From Sphaerolaimus hirsutus (Eukaryota; Nematoda; Chromadorea; Monhysterida; Sphaerolaimidae), in NCBI GenBank assembly GCA_964036195.1, contig OZ038451.1:806001-870000 (forward strand): a stretch of 64,000 bases of DNA, given 5' to 3'. The notes under the pieces are model-generated. The model was given only the letters and a program-made list of their open reading frames with translations. It did no database searches and was not told where the DNA came from. The number at the start of each line of letters is the position of its first letter. Position 1 is the stretch's first letter. A program made the translations under genes and the position numbers. Below, piece after piece: positions 47,106-59,408 of the stretch.

Positions 47106-47287
47106 TCAGTGACTTGTGATTTGTGAAATTCTGTTTACTCTCTGTGGACCGCATTCTATACATTTTTCTGAAAGAAACACTCGATCATGACGTCATTTTT
47201 ATTAAAATCAATTATTTAAAAAAATGGTTCTACAAAAAAAGCTTATCGTAAAAAATTTTGAGGGGTTTCGAAACACCACCTTTTTGT

Positions 47288-47487
47288 NNNNNNNNNNNNN
47301 NNNNNNNNNNNNNNNNNNNNNNNNNNNNNNNNNNNNNNNNNNNNNNNNNNNNNNNNNNNNNNNNNNNNNNNNNNNNNNNNNNNNNNNNNNNNNNNNNNNN
47401 NNNNNNNNNNNNNNNNNNNNNNNNNNNNNNNNNNNNNNNNNNNNNNNNNNNNNNNNNNNNNNNNNNNNNNNNNNNNNNNNNNNNNNN
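47288..47487. other. Assembly gap, 200 N
   Basis: Exactly 200 N. Copy 2 of the duplication begins at the first base after it, so this is probably a contig join. Confidence 0.95.
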
Positions 47488-48101
47488 AGAGATGACATTT
47501 TAAAACTTTTTATGAAAATCTCATGGGTAAAAAATAGTTGGCACGTTTCCAGCGGGCACCACAGGGTGTAAAGTAACTGGAGTATACAAGAAAAAACACA
47601 GAGTCGGGTACAAGCGCCAAATGCTTTCTTCCTGATACATTTTTTTGGAATTTTTTTTCCTTTAGATAACGAAGGCGTCATATGATGGAGTGTTTCTACC
47701 AGAAAAATGCATAGCGTGCGGTCCGCAGAGTACAGTGTATCCCGAAATACCCGTTCCCAACAATGCTCTGAACTCAATTTTTACAGCCAAGTAAATGCAG
47801 CGTGCAGCAATGGCAGTCGCCTTGAAATTCAGGATAGCCTGATAATCCCTGCGAACGTTGTCTCGCCCAAGTTCGGCACGCAGAAATATGTGGATGTAAA
47901 TTGGTTGGTTTGCTTTGCTGCAAGTGAACACGTCTAGTGATGGAAAAAGCGCCGTGACTTTGGCGCCCAGCGCCCACGGAGTCAGAGCAAAATGGCCACA
48001 AGCACTGAGTAACAGCTAACGATAGCAAACACCCTCGAAAAAAGTATTTAAATTTTTGTTTTTCCAAAATGACTGCGAATTCGGAATTTTTTCTGGATAT
48101 A

Positions 48102-48568
48102 CCGTATTTCCTCGAAATACCCCCCGGGGGGGTGATTGTTTCATAGTGGTCCCGAGAGGGGGGGGGGGGTTAAACGAGGGGGGGGGGGGTATTTCGAGGG
48201 GGGGGGGGTTATTATTTCACAAGAAAATTTTGAAAACCAAGTACGAAATTGTCGTCTGAAACGTACGCAGACGTCGAAAAATGCAACAAAAACTGCCATT
48301 TATAAGGTTCTGTAGACTAATCTTAGTACGTAGATGGTATAAACACTGTTCTAACGTTATTCTGACATTGTTTTAACGTGTGTTCTGCACTACGCAGAAC
48401 ATAAACTGCCGTATTTGTCATGTACGTTCTCTTTACACTCAATTTGGGGGGGGGGGTATTTCGAGGGGGGGGGGGGTGATTGTTTCATAGTGGTCTCGAG
48501 AGGGGGGGGGGGGGGTCAAACGAGGGGGGGGGGGTATTTCAAGGGGTGGGTATTTCGAGGAAATACGG
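48102..48568. mobile_element. G-run TA-target MITE, copy 2 only
   Basis: CCGTATTTCCTCGAAATACC ... GGTATTTCGAGGAAATACGG with TA at 48100-48101 and 48569-48570. Copy 1 carries the empty site GGATATAGGTTTAG at about 22852. G-runs of 8-13 at several places. Best-preserved family member in the window. Confidence 0.93.
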
Positions 48569-49580
48569 TAGGTTTAGCATTTTAGAATCGTTTTGAATAC
48601 TTTTCGAATTTTCGAATATTTTTGAGTACTTTTCGTACTTTTTATTACTAAATTATTGCATTTTCGAATTTTTTTCCAGGATTTTGAAGACTTATGTATG
48701 TTTTACAACTTTCCGAACTGTTACCGCAGCAACATTTGCACATCTTATGTTCTGTCGCTTCAAATAGACCCATGTGAAATTGTTTTTGAAGCTGTTTCTT
48801 CTTTTGTCCCTTTTGAATCAAAATAGGCAAAAAATTCAAAAAAGTTTTCAGATTTTCGAACTATCGAATTTTTCGAGAAATAAAAATCTATTTTTGAGTG
48901 TTTTTCTCCAGGTGAAATAAAAATTTGAAAACTCAAAAAAAATTCGAAAGTGTGTAAATGTTTTCAGAATTTTGTTTGGCATCGCCAGTGGCAGTGTGGG
49001 GTGTTTTGTTTTTGTCACCACGCATAACGCATCGGCTGGCGCAAGGGCGCTTTTAATGGGGCAGGCCTGATACGCTCATCTGCCCGATACGCACATTTGC
49101 CGGGTTTTTTCAGTTGACACGTTTTCAAGTGATTTTCAGATATGAGTAAAGTGAAAAAAAGTTGCGCAATGACATTAGTGAACTTTTTTCACTTCACTCA
49201 TATCTGAAAATCACTTCCAAATGTGTCGAGTGAAAAACAGTGAAAAATGGCTATTTTTCATTGTTTCTCGCACTTGACACATTTTCAAGTGATTTTCAGA
49301 TATGGATAAAGTGAAAAAAGTTCACTAATGTCTTTGTGCAGCGTTTTTCACTTCACTCATATCTGAAAATCACTTGGAAAAGTGTCAAGTGAAAAAAACG
49401 GGCAAATGTGCGTAACGGGCAGATGTGCGTATCAGTGCACCCCCCTTTTAATGGGTGTAGCGCCAAGCGCCAATGGCATCATTCACAGTGAGATGGCGCC
49501 CACTGTTCATTGCCGCGCGGTATTGCTTTGGCGGTAGCGCCAGTCGCCAATGCAATGGCACTTTTACACCACTAGTGATG

Positions 49581-50099
49581 TAAAGCGGAGATTACAGCTC
49601 TGCATGAAATTGACGTATAATGGCGATGTAAAATTACGTCGTAAAATTAGTTACATGAGTGTGGATAATGCTACAGGTCTACAATTTTTTTATGGATAAT
49701 ATATGAATCAATACCTTAATTGCGTCCAATACTGAGTGTTATCAGCCACAGCTAGAGTGAATTGAAAAATTCAATTTTTTTATTTTACATCATTATTTTA
49801 CGCCAGGGAACTTATGTTACATTTCACGTCAATGATTTCATCCAACCATTGACTTAAAATGTAAAATTTGTTCCCTGATGCAAAATGAGAACGTAAAATA
49901 AAAAAATTGAATTTTTCAATTTGCTCTAGCTGAGGCTGATAACACTCAGTATTGGACACAATTAAGGTATTGATTCATATATTATCCATAAAAAAATGTA
50001 GACCTGTAGCATCATCCACACCCATTTAATTAATTTTACAACGTAATTTTACGTCGTCATTTTATGTCAAAATCACGCTGAGCTGTAATCTCGGCTTTA
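49581..50099. mobile_element. TA-flanked MITE AAGCCGAG, copy 2
   Basis: Duplicate of 23869-24387 with only scattered base differences. Confidence 0.8.
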
Positions 50100-51288
50100 T
50101 GACTTTTCACACTCGATATTTGGTGCTGGCAATTCAACTATGTTCATTTTAATTAACGAATATTTCTTCCAGGCTATTGTTAAACGATGAATTTCAAACA
50201 GATGTTCCAAGTTTTGCATATGCTACGATCTCTATCGCACACATTGGTTCGGCAGAATTTTCTTACGTCACTGTGAAAGATTTTCATGAAAGTTTGTATA
50301 ATGAGAATATGCGATAAAAATAGTCCGGTGACATGATACTGTACAGGCGCAGTCATTTATGCCTCACGTTGGAAGCGTGCCAATGATAATCTAAACATAC
50401 GATTTTTGTTGAAATATGAGAAAAAATTCTTCTTGTGACGTAAAAAGCAATGATTATTTTCGTTCTATTGATGAAAGTCGCATGCGGTTAATATCATTGG
50501 CGCACTTCCCATGTAATCACTGGAGTATAAACCCATGGTTTAAAGTGTCCCAACTCAAGTGACCATGGGTTTACTACACTACTATCATTGTTGTTTTCCG
50601 CATGCTTGTGTTTTTCTTGTTCATTTGGTGATGCTGCTAACGCATTTTAGGTATTTCTCCACCTGTGTGAAGTCAGACAAGTTGTCTCAAATTCAGATTT
50701 CGATTGCATAACATGTAGATAGTCCATGATCTCAGTAGAGAAGATTTATCAACGTTGAAATTCATGCATTTATAGTTAACGGATTTTTTATTGGAAAAAT
50801 TCCCGCAGTATAAGAAGAATTACACTTTTTTAGAAGATCCCTGGCTATGAAAAAGTTTACTCTGTTCGTGATTAACGCAACTTAAATGAGTTTTTAAACA
50901 CAGTGTAAATTTTTGTATTGGTATCAACCAAATTGATTTTTATGACTCCAATAAACAAATCATGAAATACTTTAGACGATAGTGATTTGGATCTGTAAAC
51001 GAATAAATAAAAACTATAAATTGCTTATCAAATAAAAAACGTATCTTAAACCACGATAGACAGCATATACCGCTGCTGGGAGATTTCATATTTATTGTCT
51101 ATACAGGGTTGTCAGAATTACTCAACTACTAAAAGTATATGTTAATGTAAGTATTTTTTACTCACCGGAAAGTATAGAAAATGTAAAACATTTTTTTACT
51201 CATATTCATGCGTAAATGTGAGTAAAATACTTTTCCCAGGAAAACGTAAAAGCTACTACTTTTTACATGTGAGAGTGTCAGTTTTACA

Positions 51289-51947
51289 TAAAAATAAATA
51301 TAAAAAAATGGAAATATTGATAACAATTCAAAAATGACAATATGATATTGAAATCCTCATTCACATGCTTTTTGTCCAACTGTCAGTCCGTATTGCGCAT
51401 ATTACTCAAAACATGCAAACTTGAATAACTTTTTGAAAAGTCACCCAAAATTAATAAAAAATGGCTAATTTGAAAGCTCTCGCCACTGCGCACATCAACA
51501 AATTATTTTTATTGCCAAGTTTGTATTCAAATTTTAATTTTATTCATGTTTGAAAATTTCAAACAGCCACTGTCCTAAAGTGGGCGGAGCCTGCAATAAA
51601 ATTTTTGTACAATGATCAATGGCATTATATGCTCTTTCATATGAGCCATCATTCATGAAAATTGATTGTGTCATGGGGAAGTTATTGCAGTTTGAAGTTT
51701 TTCATCCCAACAACAACAACAAGAACAAGAACAGCACCTCAGACGGCAATTCTTAAATAACTTTATGCCGGTTCAACCAATCGGCCTGAAAATCTGAGTC
51801 AGGATACTTTCCGACACGGGCTTTCCAACGGAGTAAACGGTTGTCTTATATCTGATGGCGTTCTTAAGTTATCTGAGTTTTAATGTCCGAATTTCCGTAT
51901 TTTGGTGTGTCTGACCATATTATGGGTGGGTCGCCTGCACCCTCCCT
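51289..51947. other. Interval unique to copy 2
   Basis: AT-rich start, then about 51700-51947 resembles 20100-20345 (ACAACAACAACAAGAA, ACACGGGCTTTCCAACGG, CATATTATGGGTGGGTCG). It is therefore one end of the family that also abuts the 20.3-22.2 kb foldback. No gene seen. Confidence 0.55.
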
Positions 51948-53813
51948 CGGCAGCGAGGGATGGCGCTGGTGCGCCCACCCGATTTTACACGGATGTTTCC
52001 AAAAAAATAAATTGCTCAAAAAGAAAAAGAAGTCGCCGTATAGTTTTGAAAAGTGGCCGTGCGCGGACAGCATATGTCGAACCGCAACGTGTCACGCTTT
52101 TCTATTTTTATTTTGTCAATTTTATCGTTTTTTTTCCTTCAATTTATCCCTTTACTCTGCGTTTTTTCCCCTACTTTTTACTCTACTTTTTATTTTTACT
52201 ATCCTTTTCAATTTTTACTTTACTCTATACTTTTTACTCTCCTTTTCAATTTTTACTTTACTCTTCAATTTTTACTCTCTACATTTAATTTGTGGAACTG
52301 GCCCTAGAACTTTTAGTATTTTCAATTATTTCGTGGACTTGTCCACATTTGTGGACTGTGGGGGCTATTTTGTGGACTGACATGGAAAATTTGTCCCATG
52401 ATAATGCCCCTACGATTTGTAACACTTAAAAACGACCACATTTTCATGAGTAAAAGTTCAAAATTATTCCTTCTCTTTCCTGAAAAGAAGTCTTCAATTT
52501 CATTCGCGTTGACTTACAAAAATTGTACTTTACAATTTCTGCACTCGGCCAGTTTGAAAGTTGAAAACGTTTACACATAGGTAAACTTCGAAAACAGTCG
52601 TGTACTTTAATTCAATTAACATAACAGCCCCCAGCTCTACTGTGGCAATAACCGTCCAATATTTAGGTAATCGATGTTGTAATTAAATGCATCAGTTGAC
52701 CAGAGTTGTTAAAAGTACTGAAATTTTTTCAAAGTATATGCAAAATAAGTATTACTTTATTACCCGCCCCCGAGTACAGTAAACACAGTGACACATTTAT
52801 ACTCTTACTTATGAGTAAACATGAGTAAAATACCGTTTTCCTCGGAAAACGTAAACTTGTAAAAACATTTTCTAATTATTTCTAATTTCTAACAGTATTT
52901 CTAATTTTCTAACTTTTCTTTGCCATCGTCAGTGTGCATAAGAACCAAAAAATAAATACCGTATTTCCTCAAAATACCCCCTCGACATACACCTCTCAAA
53001 GTAGTCACTATGAGTTAATAACCCACACCCCTCGTAATACCTCCCCCCCTCTTGAATGATGCAAATACATCATGTATGCACTGCACATGACGTATTAATT
53101 GCTGCCAGTTTGGATCGCAGCTAGAATGTCAAATTTCCGTTTTCCGTTTTCCGTTTTCCGTTCCGTTTTCCAGCTGCTTAAATTTTTTTTCTTCATTTTC
53201 TGTTATGTTTTCTGGCAACTTTTTTTCCGTTTCCGTTTTTCCGGCTCATTTTCCGTTTTCCGCCTCAATTTCCAGTTTTTCCGCTTTTTTTCTGTTTTCC
53301 GCCTCAATTTCCAGTTTTTCTGCTTTTTTTCCATTTTTCGCCTCTATTTTCCATTTTTCCGCCTCATTTTACCTTTTTCTGGCTCAACTTTCTGTTTTCT
53401 GATCAGCCAAACTGGTAAAAATTCATGCAGATTGTCAATCATGTAAAAATTTTTCTGCTTCCAGCAAAATTGCTGCAAATTTTTTCCACTTCCAGCGAAA
53501 TTTCAGCAAGTTTTTCCATTTCTGTGCAAATTTGATTTTTTCTGTTTCCGTTTTTCCAGCCTCTTTTTCCGTTTTCCGGCCGCTGCAATTTTTTTTCCGT
53601 TTCTGTTTCCGTTTTCCGCCAAGTGCAACTTTTTTTTCCGTTTTCCAGACGCTGAAAAAATTTTTCTGTTTCCATTTCCGTTTTCCGTAAAAAAATTTTT
53701 TTTACACCCTAGAAAGAATCACCCGCCGCGGGTTATTCCGGGGAAATATGATACAACGCTTGAATTCCCGTGAATATTTTTTGCACGTTTTTGTTGATCG
53801 CGAGACTTGGGAC

Positions 53814-56021
53814 TAGTGATGGAAAAGCGCCATGGCGCTGGCGCCTGGCGCTAGCGCCAAAGCAAAAGCAAAAAGCGCCATTTTAGCATTTCTGGCGATT
53901 GGCGCCATTTTGCTCTGGCGCCATTAGCATTCAAAAAAATCACCGATTTTTTGGAAAATATATATAAATATATCACTCCAATATTGGAAAAAATATAAAT
54001 ATATATAAATCACTCTAGGTCTCCAGAAAATATAATTAAATTACTGAAAAAATAACTGTAAGCTTGAAAAAATCTCAAAAAATCACTTGCACTTTATTTC
54101 AATTTCAAGAAATATTCTGGGCTTTATTTACCATTTGCAAGCACAAAAAATGTACTCTAATATACCACAGTCCATATATTATCATTCCACAATCAGTATT
54201 CATTCATACAATATTTTACAAGTGAAAACATCAAGCAAATATCACAGAAAAATTCAACCGTCAGTTCAACCTCAAGGAAAACTTCAAAAATATTTTGCAC
54301 TGCAAATATTTAGCACTCAACCTATAGTGCCTGGTTGTGGCAATGGACGTTTGACTAAATAGGCGCTCATGCTCAGCACTTTTTCAATGGTGATGTGCTG
54401 TGAAAACTCATTTTTGGGCACATGGCTACATTGTGACAACATTGTGATGACACTAGTGGCACTGGTGACACCATGGTGACAGTTTTCCCCAAATTTGAAA
54501 ACAGCTGACATTGGTGCAAGTCACAAAGCATCATCAGTTTTCAAAAGTGGTAAACTGAGCTTTCAATCACTGTAGATAAATTTTGATCACATCAAATTGG
54601 CATTTTTTGATTCAAAGTCATGTTTTATTTCAGAAAAGTATGTTATAAGATAGAGAGATGCTTATTACCTAAAACAAAAACATAGAATTCATAGCAGGAT
54701 GACATCAATAAAAAGTTACTAAAACAGTTTACATTTTTGTCACATACAAAATGAAAACTAATTGATGGTGATGTCACCATTTGTAATCATTTGAGTTTGA
54801 GTTGTGATCAAACTAGTGATTTGCCAACACCACCCCACCAAAATTCATGCCATTTGTGAAAACTGAACATACCGGGTGGCACACGTCAGGCGCACAGTTT
54901 CAATCTGCTCCCAACACGTCAATTTTTAATGAGAAGTGCTGAAATTTGGTATATCAGTAGATAAATGTACCCCATTTGGTATGTTAAGAGCACGCATTGA
55001 TATCGCTAAATGTTCACATACATCAAACCATATGAAAGAACATCACTCCACAGAACCACCGCCATTATCGCAATACGACAATACCCAAATGATTAAGCAG
55101 TTCACCCACAACATTCACACACATGCTAGGCAAAATTTCATTGGACTGCTGGACCATCAGATGCTTCAACTGCTCAATGTCCATCATTTTGGGCAACTGT
55201 GGACTGTAGACCTTCTCCTTCACATAACTCCAAAGGAAAATGTCCATTCAATGTGCTACACATTCTAACATAAAAATCTTGCTATATGAATGTGTGCTCT
55301 TTACATACTAAATGGGGTGCATTTATCTACTGCCATACCAAATTTGAACAGTTTTCATTTAAAATTGACTTGTTGAGAGCAGATTGAAACCATGCGCCTG
55401 ATGTGCGCCACCATGTATATAAATAGCATTGTAGTGGAAAACTTGATGGAAACATGTCACCGTTTTTGGCCATTTCAGTTTTCAAAAAAGTCAGGGTGAA
55501 AACTAGTGTGTGTAGGCACAATATTTACCTGCTTCAAATACAATTTTAACCCAATAATGCTGTACATGAACAGAGAGATTTTCTGGAGAAAATCACTCAC
55601 AAATTTCTCTTGCACAGATTACATGTTTTAGCGCAATCATTGCACCACAATGTATGAGTGATTTTCTCAGTGATTTTTTTCAAATTTAAAAAATAAATAT
55701 AAATATATCACTCAGAATTTGGAAAAAATATAAATATATATAAATCACGGGTTATTTATATTTATTGTGATTTTCAAAAATATAAATCACGGGTTATTTT
55801 TCGAATGCTAGGCGCCATTTGCGCTTGACGCTGGGATTCCGAAAATCGCCATGGCCATTTTGGCGCTTGGCGCTAATTTGCTCTGGCGCCATTGGCGCAT
55901 GGCGCTAGGATTCAAAAAAACCGCCATGGCCCTTTTGGTGCTTGGCACTATTCAGTGGCGCCATTGGCCTTTGGCACTTTTGGCGCTTGGCGCCAAATTC
56001 CTGGCGCTTTTTCCATCACTA
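53814..56021. mobile_element. GCGCC palindromic hAT MITE, split by a second hAT
   Basis: Counterpart of 28711-29099, with TAGTGATGG and CCATCACTA ends. Interrupted by the 53925-55810 element. One of the two internal 85-bp units of copy 1 is missing here. Confidence 0.88.
53925..55810. mobile_element. 1.9-kb hAT element TAGCATTC, TSD GGCGCCAT, copy 2 only
   Basis: TAGCATTCAAAAAAATCACC at the left and GTTATTTTTCGAATGCTA at the right. Perfect 8-bp GGCGCCAT at 53917-53924 and 55811-55818, and the empty site in copy 1 (about 28814). Arms carry ATATAAATATATCACTC-type repeats. The centre (54360-55520) contains older elements with TGGTGACA-type and CTAGTGTGTGTAGGC ends. Frames at 54087-54362 and 54936-55268 show no transposase signature. 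Confidence 0.92.
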
Positions 56022-56576
56022 CTCGGAACGACCTCCCCCCTGTCGAAGTGTAACAAAATTTAGTTTGCCATATCACCGAATCGTATAGTGGAGTAGTTAT
56101 TGAGTATATTCACAGACTTAATAATAAAGTTTTATTAGCAAGCAACAGATAAATATCAACCAGTGTACCAGGTGCCACTCCCAGACCCTGTAAAATGCTC
56201 TGAAAAATGTCAAATGTCACGCACAGTGTCAAAAGTAATATAAAATGACATGTAAAATGTCAAATGTCGTGCAAAGTGTCAAAAGTGACGTGAAACTCCC
56301 GGTAAAAGGTTAAATGTTATGCAAAGTGTCAAAAATCGTTAAACATACTCTGTAAAACGCCAACTGCCATGACATTACATGGCTTTAGACACTTTGCATG
56401 ATATTTCAGATATTCCAGGGCATTTTACTAGACTTTTGACATTTTACAGGCCATTTCACATAACTTTTAAAACTTTGCATGGCATTTAACATTTCACAGG
56501 GCATTTTACATGACTTCCAACACTTACATGACATTTCACATGTAGCAGGGCATTTCACAGGGTCTGGGAGCTCGCC

Positions 56577-56741
56577 CTGGTGCCAATCCCAAGCCCTGTA
56601 AAGTGTAAAGTAAAGTGTCAAATGTAAAGTCAAATGCAAAGTCAAATGTCAATTGTCATGCAAAGTTCAGTAATAAAATCTTTTCTTTTTTGTTTTGATT
56701 GACAGTTTACTTTACACTTTACAGGGCTTGGGACTGCCCCC
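56577..56741. mobile_element. Small AAGCCCTGTAAAG TIR element, copy 2 only
   Basis: Starts about GGTGCCAATCCCAAGCCCTG and ends GGGCTTGGGACTGCCCC, relative of 15615-15809. In copy 1 the two flanks are joined (CTCGCCCAGTTTGATC at about 30872). The exact target duplication is obscured by similar termini of the neighbouring element. Confidence 0.75.
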
Positions 56742-56768
56742 AGTTTGATCTAAGCAGAGCTGAACACG

Positions 56769-56900
56769 ATGCTGCAGCCAGGAGACATGTCCTCGCTGTC
56801 CAAGAGAAAACTGACGCCGGCACAGTCGCAGGCGGCCAAGGAAGCACTCGGAAATATGGCTTCTATGAGCGGCGGCGTTGGCGCTGGTTTCGGCGGATAA
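56769..56900 (+). CDS. Possible small exon or ORF, 43 aa, copy 2
   Basis: Duplicate of 30910-31041: same length, start and stop, four codon differences. Unrecognised. The flanking 5' side here is a small transposon (56577-56741), whereas in copy 1 it is not, so any upstream exon or promoter would be disturbed. Confidence 0.25.
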   Translation: MLQPGDMSSLSKRKLTPAQSQAAKEALGNMASMSGGVGAGFGG

Positions 56901-57682
56901 AAGTAAGGCCCCATGCGCACCGACAATGTTCCCAGCAAAGTCGATGATTTTCGTGATGTTCGTTTTTAGGCGTTTTCATTGTGTTTGAACTAAAACTGTG
57001 GTGAATTGGTGATCTTAGATTAGGATGAATGAGGAAGTGATGTAAATGTCGATCATATCAGAGTAGGAGTTGACCGGATCACATCACACCTATCGTTGGC
57101 ATTACCGTATTTTTTCTTATAGAAGAGCGCCGTTCTACTTTTTCGTCAACATTTGTACCTGTCGTTGTTTTGGGGGTGCCGTACTGTTGGAGATATACCA
57201 TTCTATGAGAAGAAATACGGTATGTGTTTTTTGAGGGTATAGGTAATATGAATGTACCTATCCATGATCATAATAGTATACCGATCAGTATACCGATTTG
57301 TTCAGCCATCGAATTTCTTTTCAAAGTTTTCTGCCAATATTTATGCTTGTAAGACATTCTGAGCAAGTTCTGTAAGACATTCTGAACAATAAAAAGTACC
57401 ATTCTATTGTTTGTCAAATTTTTTACATGCCTTTCGATTTTTTTTCCAATTCAATCATACATTTTCCATTTGAACATAAGTTACAATAAAGCTTGAGCAA
57501 TATGTATTTCACAGCAGAGTAACAATTTAAAATTTAGTATGTATTTGAAGAGTCAAATGAAGCAAATTTGATAGTTTTTGTGGCATTTTGGCTCCAGGAA
57601 AATGTAAGAACACTCTGTGCTGTTTTATAAATGGTTCTGAAATAATAAACCTACATGCGGAAATAGTAACATTTCATTCTTG

Positions 57683-57990
57683 GCGCCTCTGGCGCCATCA
57701 TTTCTGGCGTCGGTTGGCGCACGGCGCCATCATTTCTGGCGTCGGTTGGCGCACGGCGCCATCATTTCTGGCGTCGGTTGGCGCACGGCGCCATCATTTC
57801 TGGCGTCGGTTGGCGCACGGCGCCATCATTTCTGGCGTCGGTTGGCGCACGGCGCCATCATTTCTGGCGTCGGTTGGCGCACGGCGCCATCATTTCTGGC
57901 GTCGGTTGGCGCACGGCGCCATCATTTCTGGCGTCGGTTGGCGCACGGCGCCATCATTTCTGGCGTCGGTTGGCGCACGGCGCCATTTTT
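57683..57990. repeat. 32-bp minisatellite inside a GCGCC element, about 9 copies
   Basis: The unit is GGCGCCATCATTTCTGGCGT followed by CGGTTGGCGCAC (32 bp), repeated almost without change. Because 32 is not a multiple of 3 and the unit has no stop in any + frame, all three frames stay open and produce long meaningless ORFs. Copy 1 has essentially one unit here. Confidence 0.92.
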
Positions 57991-58519
57991 CCTGGTGCGT
58001 TTCCATCACTAATGCAAACTAAAACACATTTATATGAGCATTCGATGCCAACAGCATCCTCTCATAAAATCAACCAAAAATGACAGTATTTACAATCAAA
58101 GACTCATGAGAGGGAGAAAAACAGATAAAAATGGAAATATATGTTACCTTTCAATGGCACCACACAAGCTAGTTTTCATTGTTCCTTGTTGTTTTGTTTC
58201 CAAAATCATGCAAACACTCAGTAAAATCATCTAGAACGGCTGCCGAAAAAAAATCAAAACATGTTTTTTTTGTTAGTTTTCATGTTATGAAGTCATTATT
58301 GAATTCTTTTGAAAAATGCTCCAGACAAAATATTTTTTTTGTGGAATATGTATACTTTTGTAGTACATGCGGTTAATGGCATGTGATGGAGAAAATTATA
58401 CTGTATTTTTTCTGTGACTACCCAGTTCATTTTAAAGTAATTTTATAGTAATTTGGCAGATTGAAAACTGGCTGTTGAAAACTAACGTAGCCGGTATGTC
58501 GTCAGCACGTCGCCGTGAC

Positions 58520-59110
58520 CAGGGTTGGCAAAATCTCAGAAAAAAATAAAAATAAAATGGAATATTCAAGAATAAAATAAAATAAAATAAAATGGAAAAT
58601 TTAAGAATAAAAATAAAAATTGTATAAAAACTCAAATTTTTGTAAATTGTTTTGTAAAATTGTATAAAAATTCATATTTTTGTAAAATTGTATAAAAAGT
58701 CATATTTTTGTAAAATTTTATCTCTCTGCTTGAGTTTCTACCTGTTTATTCCTGGATCTGGCGACAGTCCCAAGCATTGTAAAGTGTCAAATGACATGTA
58801 AAATGTCAATTGGTTTGACAAGTGTAAAGTAAAGTGTAAATTGTCATGACATGTAAAAATTAAAGTATCAATTGTCAAGCAAATTGTGTCCAAATCTTTT
58901 GTTTTATTTCTAAATCTTATGTTTCATATCCAAATTATGTTGTTGTTGGATCCAAATTTTATGTGAACATTTGGATACAAAAACATAAGATTTAGATACA
59001 AAACATACTATAGATACAAAAAACACGATTTGGATACACAATTTACACTTTGCAAGACATTCGTCATGACAATTGCCACTCTGCATGATATTTTACAAAT
59101 GTGCCCAGCA
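58520..59110. mobile_element. hAT MITE CAGGGTTGG, cut by the BEL/Pao element
   Basis: Left end and interior match 33263-33494 (with extra sequence lost in copy 1). The right end is missing because the sequence switches at 59110/59111 into the retroelement. Confidence 0.8.
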
Positions 59111-59246
59111 TAGGCGGCGCAAGGTCCCAATTCGTGCTTGTGACATTCACAATCACATTGCCCAAAATTTGACCTTGTGACACTTTTTACTAGGTAAACA
59201 TAGATTATCATGCTTTTAGTTGGTATTTCTGCTTGTGACACCGAAA

Positions 59247-59408
59247 TAATTCATAGTTTTTAACCTGTGTTTTGCATTGGCCAAATCACAAACCGCAGTT
59301 TTGTCATGTACGTTAACTGTACACACAATTTGGGGGGGGGGTATTTCGAGGGGGTGGGTAATTATTTCATAGTGTCCATTTTGATGGGGGTATTTCGAGG
59401 AAATACAG
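59247..59408. mobile_element. G-run MITE inside the presumed LTR
   Basis: Right end GAGGAAATACAG plus TA at 59409-59410. The interior matches 36391-36485 (CATAGTTTTTAACCTGTG, TTTGTCATGTACGTTAACTG). The left end is truncated. It inserted after the retroelement did. Confidence 0.7.

Larger units (their letters stand above)
47488..59110. repeat. Direct duplication, copy 2 (partner 22249-33494)
   Basis: Collinear with copy 1. Insertions present here and absent there: G-run MITE 48102-48568, hAT 53925-55810, small TIR element 56577-56741, expanded minisatellite 57683-57990, and the BEL/Pao element from 59111. Missing here: 29502-30670, 31358-31944, 32635-32684. Interval 51289-51947 is unrelated to copy 1 and resembles 20040-20345 instead. 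No gene recognised apart from the uncertain 56769-56900 frame. Confidence 0.9.

Noticed and set aside
51883-52380. 165-codon + strand frame, Phe/Leu-rich
   Set aside because: Translation of TTTTTACTCTACTTTTTA-type low-complexity DNA; no signal peptide or transmembrane pattern beyond composition.
54936-55268. 110-codon + frame in the copy-2 hAT as transposase
   Set aside because: No hAT dimerisation or catalytic motif visible, and the opposite strand has a comparable frame.
57683-57990. CRISPR-like array of 32-bp repeats
   Set aside because: Units are directly adjacent with no spacers, and the genome is an animal's.
57588-58083. Long + strand open frames of 100-144 codons
   Set aside because: They are the 32-bp minisatellite read in three frames; no start context, no domain.
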